Made by a program: the position numbers and the translations under genes
Source: Armillaria gallica
Lineage: Eukaryota > Basidiomycota > Agaricomycetes > Agaricales > Physalacriaceae
Direction: 5' to 3'
NCBI GenBank assembly: GCA_037576215.1
Contig: JBANDB010000013.1
Coordinates: 930,001-994,000, forward strand
DNA length: 64,000 nucleotides
Shown here: piece by piece, positions 23,334 through 34,812 of the stretch
Layout of the letters: each line of letters begins with the position of its first letter
Position numbering within the stretch: the stretch's first letter is position 1
Notes under the pieces: generated by a model
What the model saw: only the letters and a program-made list of their open reading frames with translations
Database searches by the model: none
What the model was told of the DNA's origin: nothing

Positions 23334-24789
23334 AAGTGATGATCAAAGCAGTTGAGCGTTGAAGAGTTAAGAAACAGTGGCTATGTCGTTCCAGTACCAG
23401 TATGAATGTATGATGTATCCTGTACGTAGGAATTAATGTGTATCTATCGGTCGTGATTATTTTGTGGCATGCTAAAACACGGACAGTCGACTTGCTAGCC
23501 CAGCTCACGCTAATCCTAACACGGAGGAGATAAAAATACTCGGGACGTTGTCCCTCAGCTCCGTATCTATCATGTCGCCTCCACCTACTATTCCGACCAT
23601 GCTCGATGAGGCAACTGGGACAATAACCTACTACCGCGATGGCGATGCCTTTGGATATATTATGGATGCTTGTGATGAAAAGATTTCACGATCAAGCATT
23701 GTGGACGAAGCTACATTATCATATTGGTGCTGGCAGACCAAGTAAGAAGAACAGTACTCGCTCTTATGACGGCAAAGAGCCGCATGCTAGCACACTGTAA
23801 CGGGAGCGGTCGTAAAGGAAGAAATGTGCGCAACCAAAAAGCCGCAAGCATGAAACCGCGTCCGAATGAGGTTAAAATCAAAGAGAAATTCTCCCCGCTC
23901 AAATAGGCTTCGTCTCCCTGTGGGCGCTCCGTATGTCTTCACAACACAGTACGTTTGCTCCCGCTAGTGTGGAGAAGAGATTAGGTGTGACACTTACAAC
24001 CCTTCTATGCAGGTCTGCGTCCAAGAGGGTAGAGTCGTACGGAAAAATGGTACGGCAGTCGCGGAAGCCTGAATTAAAGGTCTCGATATGAATGGTTGTC
24101 TCCCAGAATGGCGCTAGACCTCTCGTTTCGGCGTCCTCTGTCCTTCCAATTATGCCAGGCACATACGCCACGACGGGGTTATTGAAGTGTGGGTACTCTT
24201 GACTGGGGTTCGGTACCGACCGTGACTAGCTGGGAGGAGACTAGCATTTCAGGGCCAGCATCTCCGAGTCCTATTTTAGTGACATGTCTTAGGGTTATCT
24301 TCCACTCGATACGTAGACCTGCCATTCTGTTGATACAACACCGACGCCATTGTTGTACGAGGCTAAGAAGGAGCGAGCCCGATCCTGTTTACGCACCGGA
24401 AGTCGAGGGACGAGGTAGAAGAGGTCCAGAAACGGTCAGGAAAAAAGGAAAGCACATTAACAACACCCGACACTTCCCCAGAATTGGGAATGAACGGATT
24501 GTTGGCGAACAACTGCTTTAAGCGATGTTCGAATAACAGATTCGAGATCAAGGGTATAATTCGACGGTTGTTAGACGCTACAAACAGTGCCCAGAGCCGT
24601 CGAAGTGTATTCCCTGTACAACTCAATCGATCTTCTCTCCGTGATTGAATCCGTAGGGGGTCTACCGGTCACCATTATAAGCATTGCAGAACCAGTCACC
24701 ATTCTCCCAAAGAACCGTGTCGTACACGCCATCCTAGGTCCAAGCCACCTACAATACACTATGAACTTTATATACTGCAAACGACGAGG
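23334..24789. other. No recognised gene; small open frames only
   Basis: A + frame at 23548-23745 (65 aa; Asp-rich middle and a C-terminal YWCW) and a - frame at 23899-24171 (90 aa) are the best candidates. I recognise neither. They could be relic exons of one or more small genes. Confidence 0.4.
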
Positions 24790-26256
24790 AAGGACAAACT
24801 TGGATATAAAGAACGCTCTCTCGCTGTATACCTGTTCACGAGCCACGCAATGAATCGCTAAATACAGGACATCAATATCGGGTATCGAATGCAAGACCAT
24901 CGATCAAACATACCTCGACCCCCAATCCATACCCGCCATGCTCGCAATCAGCGAACGGTGCTGAACCAATTCCTTCGCGCTTATATGCAGCCAGCAACTC
25001 CTCCGTATCAGAAATTCTCATCGAACCACTCACGACCTCACCGACATTCGGAAATCACGGCTTTCTGTCTAAAGAGTTTTCGCGCCCTCTTCGGCTGGTA
25101 GCTTCTTCGTAGAGAACGCCTTCAGCTCAGATGGGAACGAGTGCAAGAATATTGGCGTCCCAATGATGTCCGTCATCTGCCTCTCCGCAGCCTCTGCGAT
25201 ATCATCTCCAACGACATGGTCCACCATCTTTGCATGGCCTGACTCATCGAGGATGACATTCCCTTCTGCATCTTCTGCTGTGTGCTTGATTCCATGTTCG
25301 ACACGCCATGCGCTTGAACGGCCGTTCTGGAGCCTTGAATACGGGGTTGAGTTGCTGGATGAGGCCCACAGAGACGGAGTTGGCCAAGAGTTGATCAATC
25401 GTTTCGCAAATGATTGTCTCGATGATCCATGATATCGCCAATCCTGATGAACGCGAGCTCAGCCTCAAGACCGGTATACATGCTCAAACGCCCACTTTTG
25501 TGGCTGGGCTCAGCTCTGGGACGCAGAATACGTTCCCGAGACTGGGCAGACATGTCTCCAGGTACTTTGTGTGAGGTAGGCGGGCTGGCCATAGTAGTTT
25601 AAACTGAAAAGGGTGGTACCGCCCTCAACTTGCATCTGCACAAGACATGACGGGGTTACTTTGAATAGGTGATGGTTGACCAAAGAGTCGCGGAGCAAAG
25701 AACAGATGAAACAATCTCTCCTCTAATGACCAAATGGCGGGGATCAGCTTGAATAGAAGGGCCGGATTTCTGATAGTAGAATTAGAGCTTATAGCAACAA
25801 ATAAGAAATTGAATATACCTCGCCAGCTCCAGGGGTAGCTCTCACGACTTTCCAGTGGTCAACAGTGAGTTCATGTCCGCCCGGTGCGTCTTTCCTTCTA
25901 GGACGACTTGCAAGGTACGCCGAAGTCAGTGTCAAGGCATCGTATGTTTGACTCTGCAATATAATCAATAACCTTTCATGCACAACAGCCAGAATGTACG
26001 CACGACCACACCCGGACTCGACCGTCTGTAAAAATCCAGTTCCATTTCTGAGGACCACAAATGTGATACCGTTTTGGGATCGCAGTCGATCAACCCATCC
26101 AAATACTACTGATGCATTGAGAACGTGTATCAGATAGCTTTGCCTAATCACGCGAGTCGAATGGGATATAAACGAAAAGTAAACTGTAAGCAGCTCACCT
26201 TCTCGGCCGAAGGCAAAGATGCGTCCGTCGTCAGAACTAGAGCAGGTGGTCATCAT
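24790..26256 (-). pseudogene. Asparaginyl-tRNA synthetase pseudogene with introns retained
   Basis: From 26250 leftward the minus strand shows a class IIb synthetase in order. The anticodon-binding OB part reads GWVDRLRSQNGITFVVLRNG. DSLVNHHLFKVTPSCL and LNYYGQPAYLTQS follow, then VGLIQQLNPVFKAPERPF, ending with the ATP-site region EHGGYGLGVE and WLVNRYTARE. Frames shift several times, blocks are missing (for example between YLTQS and the next segment) and stops occur, so no enzyme can be made. Introns with GT...AG ends sit between conserved segments, for example GLGVE and FIAWLVNRYT. It is therefore a copy made from genomic DNA, not a retrocopy. The functional gene must be elsewhere. Confidence 0.82.
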
Positions 26257-26563
26257 CTCAGAAAGAAAGCTCGGTCCAGAGGCGTCGTTTGGTGCACGAT
26301 CTCTTAAGATATATTATGACAGCTGAAAAACTAATGAGCTTACGAAAATAGTTCATGGTTGTAGAGGGTGGCCGCCGGCAATAGAGGGCGTGCAGGTACC
26401 GATCGAGCCAAGGGAGTCATCGGACGAACGGGACGACAAGCGACGGATAACAAAGGAAGGTATCGACGGAGCGAGTCTGACGCCACTACGAGTACTTACC
26501 CTGAGTGTGACGACGCAACTTTCTATAGAAGTTAAACGGCTTTATCTCGCTGCGGCACCCGCC

Positions 26564-27324
26564 ATGGCCCGAATTTCAACCAAGTTCGTTATGGAATATC
26601 TATATCAAACCGCCTTTGTGAGTCGTCTCGAATATGATATCCAATTTTACCTTCTGAAGCGGTTGAAAACCAGGATATCCGCAAAGGCCCACTCGCCCAG
26701 TACACTCTTCGTCGTCGTTCTCTTTGCCATATCGTATTCCTACCACAATCAGAGTCCATCGCTTCTGTATGCACTTATTTCGTTGTAGTCTATGGCGTCC
26801 ATGTCATCTCAGACCTGGGAAAACGGGAGGGATGGGATTGAAAAAGCTGCCAAGATCAAAGTACGCTTCCTCAACACCAATTCTTAATAATTCTAATTGC
26901 ATTTTTTCAGGAAATTGAACCGAATTTTGTCAAATTCATCGCATATACGGAAGATCAGTGCGCCTTCTTTCAAGCAAATGCTCGGGAATCGAAAGCGGAT
27001 GCGGTCCGACTTTGCTCGTCGAGCGTCGCTGTGTACGTGCATATACCACTCGCTGGAACATCATCTGAGATGCATGTATCTAGGCATTGTCTCGTGTCGA
27101 AACAGAAAGCAGAAGCCCTGTGTTCCACTGCACTGATGGCCTCTACTTCCTCGGACAAGTTTGAAGAGATCGAAAGTGACTTGAAAGACCAGCAAGGTCG
27201 GATAAACGTTCTCATAGAGGCCTATTCTCGGTACAGAGTATCATTTACAAACACCACCGGGAGAGAGCGGTTCGAAGTGGCCCAACGCTGGGTAATTCGT
27301 ATGAACGAGATCTTTTCCTCCTGA
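26564..27324 (+). CDS. Unrecognised three-exon membrane protein family, copy 1 (possibly disrupted)
   Basis: Exon 1 encodes 18 residues (MARISTKFVMEYLYQTAF), followed by GTGAGT. Exon 2 is hydrophobic (LFVVVLFAISYSY in one frame) and ends AAGATCAAA before the intron GTACGCTTCC...TTTTTCAG. Exon 3 encodes EIEPNFVKFIAYTEDQCAFF, continuing through VAVYVHIPLAGTSSEMHVSR to a stop at 27322. In exon 2 the frame entered from exon 1 meets TAG near 26788, while the C-terminal part matches the family in another frame. Either splicing differs or the copy is frame-shifted. The family motif is SSEMHVSRHCLxxKQxAEA. I do not recognise the family; a membrane location is inferred from hydrophobicity. Confidence 0.6.
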
Positions 27325-27658
27325 TCGACGACTTACGTGTAATTGAAGGAGGCGGCAGGTCAAGCATCTGGGCAGAATTCCAGTAGAACGATACGCAGAC
27401 CGCAATCAAAGACTTGTAACATTTCTGGAGAATACTTTTGAAGTTTTATTACGCGGTCTCGTGAATATGGAATGGAAGCTCTTCGAGGTTCACGTTCAAA
27501 CGTTCACTAGTTCCGGATATAACGACCGGCATAGCGGTCAGCCTATAGTGAAGACAGCCTATAGTCACTGGAAAGGAGCTCAGCCATGGAAAGGAACATT
27601 TGATCAAATATTACAACGTAGAATTCGGCAATGCTATCAATTACTCTAAACATACCCA
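27325..27658. other. Intergenic, no gene seen
   Basis: A short direct repeat around CAGCCTATAG (27539-27560) is the only structure noticed. This is the 3' flank shared by the convergent copy-1 gene and CCT2. Confidence 0.5.
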
Positions 27659-29562
27659 CTATACAGCCTCCCGTTGCCGAGGCGAAGCGCGCAGGATATC
27701 ATCCACGCGTATTATCATCTCTGCAGCTTCACTGGCACTGAGAACTACCTGACGCTTCAGCTTGTAGCTCTCCGTAATACCCAGCTTGCGCATCGAGCCA
27801 ATCGTCGCTTCGTTCATATCTACCGTCAGACGAGGTAAGAGAACGAACAAACATAACAATCAATAAGACACCCACCTAGCCCGGCATCCGTCTGGCCTTC
27901 ATAATGCGCTGCCCGAAGCCGCGAAACCAAGTCTGAAGAGTCATACCCGGCATTATCAGCGAGGATCGTCGGGATTTGTCGCAGCGCCCTGCCGAAGGCT
28001 TCAACGGCAATGGCCTTCTTTCCCTTTATCTTCCTGACCTCTTCATCGACAGCGCAGCTCATCAACATTTCTGAGCAACCACCGCCGAGCACGGTCCGAG
28101 TCTCTTTTACTGTCTGTGAGAGTACCGAGAGGGCGTCGTGTAGTGACCGGTCAGCCTCATCGACCATCTGATTCGTAGAACCCCGGAGAACAACAGTGCA
28201 GGCTTCACCAGCAGCGACGCCAGAGAACTTGATAAGCTATAAATACGGAATTAGGATGCCGATCTGGATTAGGACAAGATTTGGTTGCTCGCCTTGTCTT
28301 CGCCAATCATGATCTCTTCGATGAGATCACATTGTCCAAGACCGACCAGCTCTGGTCGTTCAAACGTACTTGTGATCTCTCCGCCGGTAACAAGCGAGAG
28401 TCGTTCGACGCCCTCAAAGTCAGCGTGTTCGATCACCATGATGCCCTTGTCTGCGAGAAGAGACTCGGGATAGTTGTAGATAAGCTGCCTGTTTACGAAG
28501 CAGTTGATACCATGAGCCGCGATGTCTTCGACCTTGGCTTTCATTTTCTCCTATATCGCTCCGTCAGTTAATAGACATCCTATAAGGTACGAGGTCCACT
28601 CACCTTCTCAGCTCGTTCTAGTTCAGCAAGCTTTCCTGTACCATCCACCTTCACTCGTGCACCAAATATTTTGATTTTATCAGTATCCATGGAGGTATTG
28701 GCGATGAGTATTTTGGCGTTCTCTAGTCGTTTTGGAGAGTTCACGGCAATGGTTTTGTCGAGAATGAAACCTACAAGTAATGGACGGTCAGCTCCGTCAC
28801 ATGCAAATTGAAAGCATCGCACCTTCATCCAAGTACGAGTCCGTGAGCTTCCCGCCAACTTTTTTGATTATTTGGATGTGCTCGAGATCGGTGGATCCCT
28901 TCAACCTCAGAACAGCATCGACAGCAAGGTTGGCAAAGTAGTCTTTATCCTGCGACAAAACTTTTGACGATAGTGTTGTACGGGCGATGTTGAAAAGATC
29001 CCGACGAAACACTGTAGGGTCCGAGCTGAACATGATACACCTTTCAGCGAAAGACTCGTTGTATCAATGAATTACAACTCACAAATTATCCACAGCAGAG
29101 CCCTCCAACGCCTTCAATGCTGCCAAACTCGCAATCCGATACCCTTCAACGATGGTCTGGGGATGTATCTTCTGCGCGATTAACTTTTCGGCCTCCCTCA
29201 ACAACTCTGCTGCCAACACACACACACTCGTCGTACCATCGCCAATTTCATCATCCTGAACCTTGGAGATGTTCACCAGAATCTTCGCGGCCGCGTTATC
29301 CAGCTGAATGGCTTTCAGAATCGTCGCACCATCGTTCGTTACGTTGATTTCGCCAGTCGACGCCGACTGAAGAATTTTGTTCATTCCTTTAGGGCCGAGC
29401 GTAGATTTTACGAGGTCCCCGAGAGCAAGAGCACCGACAAACGAGGAGAGACGCGCATTTTCGGCTTTTTCTTCTGTCGCCTGTAAAGTTCTGGCTTCAT
29501 ATCACGGCCAAATTACTTGGGAGAGTTTTACACACCTGTCCTCCAAATATTTGCATTGACAT
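27659..29562 (-). CDS. CCT2: T-complex chaperonin subunit beta (CCT2)
   Basis: The spliced protein begins [20 protein letters not shown] and aligns along its length with the CCT beta subunit of the cytosolic TRiC/CCT ring, which folds actin and tubulin using ATP. Visible motifs are the nucleotide-site segments [19 protein letters not shown] and [10 protein letters not shown] (catalytic Asp), [13 protein letters not shown] of the apical domain, [15 protein letters not shown] [22 protein letters not shown] and the C-terminal [10 protein letters not shown] with [13 protein letters not shown]. Beta-specific residues run throughout. About eight exons are separated by introns of 50-60 nt. Length and ends are normal. 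It lies divergent to the PMT gene, with 395 bp between the start codons. Confidence 0.95.
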
Positions 29563-29957
29563 TGTTGCTTCGTAACTCGAAGGCTAAAGCAGACAGTGAG
29601 AGTAGGAAGAAAGATGCAGACGCGTAGGGTAAAGCTCAATCAGGAAGGAATATACCACGCCCTAGCTGCACTGCCACCAGGTACTTTCGTTATGAACGTG
29701 TTTCTTTTCGCGTAACGTGTGCACCAAGGGAATTGTGTATATATTCGCCATAAAACTATTCGAATAACGTCAGAATTTATGATGAAGGAAAGCTTTCTAT
29801 CTAGATTTCCGAATTTGTATGTATTTTGATGAAGCGCGCAGCCACCTTGACGTGGTCGCCAAATTCGACCAAACTTTCACTCTACCATTTACTTCCATCT
29901 AATACCGAATTTTCTTCCTTTCTCCTCGACTTTTAGTAGTCGATACCCACCGTCCTG
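29563..29957. promoter_or_regulatory. Shared divergent promoter region of CCT2 and PMT
   Basis: The 395 bp between the two start codons must hold both promoters. No clear TATA box is seen next to either gene, which suits constitutively expressed genes. This is inference from layout. Confidence 0.45.
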
Positions 29958-32900
29958 ATGTCGTTTAGAGCACGGCGACCGGCGTCTCCTCCGCCAGGAG
30001 TACCTCACTCGGCGCCCCAGCGATTTCCTCATTCTCGGCAGGACCACTTGGATGCGGATGCACGAAGAGAGGCGGCGTCGAAGGGATTTGTGCCCAGCAG
30101 AGGCAAGAGCCATGCACCAGGAGGGCTGAACTTGACGTCGGGAGAGTGGAAGCTGCTGGTCGCCATCATCATCATTGCTGCGGCTGTACGATTATTTCGT
30201 CTATCGAGCCCCAACAGCGTAGTGTGCGTGCCTTTCCAATTTCTGGGTCCTATACTAAAATTACACATAGTTTCGACGAGGTACACTTTGGTAAATTTGC
30301 CAGCCGGTACATCAAGACACAATATTTCGTGGATGTGCATCCACCGTTAGCGAAGTTGTTGATCACACTGGCTGCATTTGTTTTTGGGTACGATGGACAT
30401 TTTGACTTCAAGGATATTGGAAAGTGCGTACTTTTATCGTGGTCTGTGCTGTGGGCTGACAAGCGAACAGAGTATATGATGATGTACCCTACGTCGCAAT
30501 GCGTCTCGTTCCTGCATTGCTTGGTATCGCGACCGTTCCCCTCTCTTATCTTACCCTACGCGCTTTGGACTGTCGCGCAACAACAGCACTGCTTGCTTCC
30601 TTCTTCGTTACATTCGAAAACGGCATGATCACTCAATCAAGACATATCCTCCTCGACTCTCCCCTCATTTTCTTCACCGCACTTACCGTCTTCTTCTGGG
30701 TTGGATTCTGCAATGAGGACAAGCATAAACCTTTCACCGACACGTGGTGGTCATGGCTTACCTTGTCTGGGTTATCCCTCGGCGCAGTCGTCAGCTGTAA
30801 ATGGGTCGGACTCTTCACCATTGCCACGGTCGGGCTGAGCACCGTACAACAACTATGGTACCTCCTTGGGGATCTGAGAGTGTCGCCACGCTTGTTCATG
30901 AAGCATTTCATTGCTCGCGCGCTTTGCCTCATCGTCATTCCAATTCTATTCTACATGACCATGTTCCAGATTCATTTCATGCTCCTCGGAAGCTCTGGCG
31001 AGGGAGATGGTTTCATGAGTTCTGAATTTCAACACACGCTTGGAGGTCGTGGGATGGCGGACACCTACGCAGATATTGCCATTGGCTCTACCGTGAGCAT
31101 CCGACACGTCAACACACAGGGAGGCTATCTGCACTCGCACCCACATAATTATCCTGGTGGTTCCAAACGTACGTGTTTTAAAATATATATATACGCCCAA
31201 GACTAACAGTGCATGATAGAGCAACAGATCACCCTGTATCCCCACCGAGATTCCAACAACGAATGGAAGATAATCAATGCAAGCTTCGCCAACCACGAAC
31301 CAGCCGACTGGTCTACCGAACCGCTCAGCTACATCTATCCTGGAGCCCGAATCCGATTACGCCATGCCTCCACGGAGAAAGCTCTCCATTCCCATGATAT
31401 CCGTCCTCCCGTTTCCGACGTTGACTTCCAGAATGAGGTTTCGGGCTACGGGATGCCCGGGTTCGAAGGGGATGGCAACGATGATTGGTTCGTTGAGATC
31501 GAACATGGTGACCGCCGCGATAGAGACTCCAGCAAACGACTCCGAACCCTCAGGACGACGTTCAGACTGCGACATGCTCTGCAGGGATGCTACCTATTCT
31601 CTCACAAGGTCAAGCTTCCAGAATGGGGATACGAACAGCAGGAAGTTACGTGTAACAAAAATGCTGTGAGGGCTAATTCGTTGTGGTTTGTCGAGACTGC
31701 GACGCATCCTGCATGTAAGTACAGCCTTCGAGGTTCTGTGATGTGCCGTTGATGGAATTTGTTAGTACCTGAGGATGCACCGAAGGTTAATTATAGATTG
31801 CCTGGATTCTTTGCCAAGTTCGTGGAACTGCAACAAGTGATGTGGACGACGAACGCCGGGTTGACAGATCGACACACTTTTGATTCTCGTCCAGACTCTT
31901 GGCCTCGTCTGCGGCGGGGTATCGTGAGTACCGTGCTCGATATACGATTCCTACGGTTGACGTTGTTGGATATTAGAACTTCTGGGTCAAGGATCATCGC
32001 CAGATATACCTGATCGGCAACCCTATTATCTGGTGGTTGAGCACACTTTCTGTCGCCTCGTACATCTTCGTTCGGGGATTCCTCATTCTTCGGGCAAAGC
32101 GAGGGTACCAGGATTTTGCTAGCAGTAAGTATTCACTGTCTCATTTCTGATTTATAACGTTCTGACACTCGTTCCAGCCAAGGTCGTCAAATACGACTCG
32201 CTTTGTGGGTTCCTGTTTCTAGGATGGTCTCTGCATTATTTCCCTTTCTTCTTGATGGGTCGGCAGCTCTTCCTGCACCACTACTTCCCCGCCCTATATT
32301 TCGCCATCCTGCTGTTATGCGGAGTGTTTGATCTTATGACATCGACTTTGCGCCCGAGAGTGCGGCTACAAATTGCTGCAGTCCTCATTGTCATTTCCGT
32401 CTGGGCCTTCTTGCACTTCAGTCCGTTGGCGTATGGAAATACATGGACGAAGGACGAATGCAAGAGCTCCAAGTGGCTTAAGACGTGGGACTTCTCATGC
32501 AATGACTTCCCGAACGACGTAGGGTTTCTTCTATGTTCTTCCTTATGTTCACTGACACTAAAACTCATTTAGTATTCCCAGTATGACACGGTCGCAGCGC
32601 CAACACCGCAGAAAACAAACATTCCGGTGGCTACTATCGGTGGTGAGCCGGGCGGCAGGGCAGCTATCATCGTGGAAGACAACGCGCAGGAGCCGGTGGC
32701 CGCCAAGCCTGAGGAGCACACGACGACCATAGGCGTGGGTAAGCCTGAGCCAGGACGGGATATCTTTGCGGGGGCGCCTGTGAAGGAGGCACCCAGTCAG
32801 CATCATAATCCTGTGCAGCAGGAGATGGAAATCTCGGAGGAGAAGGAGATTAGTTCAGTGGGGCAGCCTACTAAAGGAGAGGCGAAGACACAGGTGCAGA

Positions 32901-33085
32901 CGGAGGAAAAGGTCGCGGAGGAAAAAGCTGAGGAGAAGTCGGTGATCAAGGATGATGAACCACCGGCTCCTGAACCTGAAACAGAACCGGTCGCCGTGGT
33001 GGAAAAACCAGCCGGACCATTAGGTGAAGCTGAGGCTGAGGCGGACAAAATTGCGCACGAGTTATATCCTGAAGAAGCGGACTAA
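29958..33085 (+). CDS. Dolichyl-phosphate-mannose protein O-mannosyltransferase (PMT family, GT39)
   Basis: The spliced protein transfers mannose from dolichyl phosphate to Ser/Thr of secretory proteins in the ER membrane. The hallmark FDEVHFGKFASRYI, with the catalytic Asp-Glu, is created across the first intron. VDVHPPLAKLL follows, then many transmembrane helices, and the luminal MIR region has LHSHPHNYP and QQQITLYPHRD. The C-terminal membrane part includes SLHYFPFFLMGRQLFLHHYFPALY. The MIR region looks closest to the PMT2 subfamily, but I am not certain of the subfamily. After TWDFSCNDFPND there is an unusual Glu/Lys/Pro-rich tail of about 165 residues, longer than the usual ending. Seven or so short introns. 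Confidence 0.93.
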
Positions 33086-33408
33086 GTGCTAGTCCCCCGT
33101 ATATGTTCTGCGAGTATTTTTACCGGCGCTTATTTAAAATATTCACCCATAAGCTTGATCATACCAGGAGTTCTTGATTTTTTCCCTTTATATTGAAGGT
33201 TCTCATCCTAACGACGTTTTTGGAGCTGTAACTTATAATTGTTTCTACTCTTTATAGATGTGAGTGTATGGCTGCATAATTACGGTGAATCCTACTACTT
33301 TTATGGTACCGTGTGCAATAGAGTGGTCGTGTCGCCCCGTGCATATCGCCTTCTAGCGCCATGTCGGTCTCCCTTCGACACAAAGGATCGAGCCAAAGGG
33401 ACGTCGAT
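33086..33408. other. Intergenic, no gene seen
   Basis: AT-rich 3' flank of the PMT gene. An open frame overlapping the next locus begins at 33239, but its first part shows no family similarity. Confidence 0.5.
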
Positions 33409-34783
33409 GCCGTATTTGTACAAGTATACGCGTGATGCCGATCAGGGCACTGCCTATTCGAGGATTTTGACCTTCGACATGAACGACGAGGACATACGTA
33501 CCGAATTTCCAACGGAGTTCTGGTCAACTCTTTCTGACATTTTATGCAAGTCTGTCACCGAAAAAATCGAAGGCGGAACGCCAACCTTCACTCTCGTTGC
33601 TCTCGCAGAGAAGAACATTGCATGCCTAAAAAAGGCGGGAGCTATCAAGCGGGATATCTACAGGCTGTCTACTGTACATGAAGACGTTCGTCCAGAAGCC
33701 GTCTTGGGGGCAATGCTCGCTCACGCCACTGACAATGATACCTGTACTGCTCCTCGTCGATATGTCGCATGTTCGACTGTTACCGCCGCAGCTCAAGATG
33801 AGCAGTTAATTGAACTAGCTAATGTCTGGATTCGGTACCTCTTCTGGTCTTGTGAGACGCAAATCTTCATTGATGTAAACAAATAAGCACTGACTTTGGT
33901 TTGCTCAGTTAAAGCCGATGGCTGTCGCTATCGAGACCCCTCCATCAATGAGACCCGAATCTCAGCATACTTTGAAGATGCTGTTCGTTCATTTCGTCTG
34001 TACCGTATCCAACTACTGAAGATGCTCGCAGTTGAGGAAACGCGACGATAATCGCTGCGTCGTAACGCGTGTCCCGGATTTTTCTGAAAAGTCTGCATGC
34101 GTTGTGACGGTTACCAAACCGGCCTATATATTGAAGAAGGTGGGCGCAACTGGAAAGCGTGGCGAAGTGAGCTCATTTCAAAGTTCTTGACTGCACGCTG
34201 ACAAGTTTGAATGCAGAAATTATCTTCAGAGCATGCTACTTGGGACATACTGCGCCGCTTCGCTGCTCTTTCGGAGGAGGAAACTGCTGAACTTGATGCT
34301 AATATCGATTTCATTCGCAACGGACTGACGCTGAACATGTGTCTTCATTCATTTTCGACAGCTTCTATTGGACGTTACGCCCTGATGCAAGTATTTCATC
34401 TCTTATATTTTCCGTATACTTATATTCCAATGCTCGTTGGACAATAGCCCATCTATCTCGATCGGTACCATTCCGAACCTATGCTAGCCACGCCAAGCGT
34501 ATTGCACCAGCGTCGCATCGAAGTCGTCACCTTCGAGGATCATGCAGCAGAACTCCGACCAAACCGCAAGCTCATGCAGTTTCACTACTCCCTTTCCAAG
34601 GTCTTACATGCCAGTGGTACATTCAGGCTCATGGAATCAATGGTGAAGCGATTCTTCCCAGAGGGACGTATGCCCGCAAGATTCGACTGCTTGAACGCGG
34701 ACGACTTTCTTTTATACTGGATCGCGGAGAAAATGCTCCAACAAACGAGCATGGTAGGAAATGATGTTATGGAGAATATGTGA
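33409..34783 (+). pseudogene. HNH_2-type nuclease-domain gene, frame-shifted
   Basis: The locus resembles the large family of HNH_2-domain proteins of mushrooms. An N-terminal helical part includes YSRILTFDMNDEDIRTEF. The HNH start LRKRDDNRCVVT follows, then TWDILRRFAAL, LTLNMCLHS, DSFYWTLRPDA and the C-terminal VVTFEDHAAELRPNRKL and LSKVLHASG. The frame breaks before LRKRD, and again between LHS and FDSFYW by one base. The Gly usual after CVVT is Arg. No intron explains both shifts. In this family the domain is predicted to bind or cut DNA, but the biological role is unknown. Its stop lies 29 bp from the stop of the convergent DUF6697 gene. Confidence 0.65.
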
Positions 34784-34812
34784 ATTGAATACCAAGACGG
34801 AAATATGTATGA

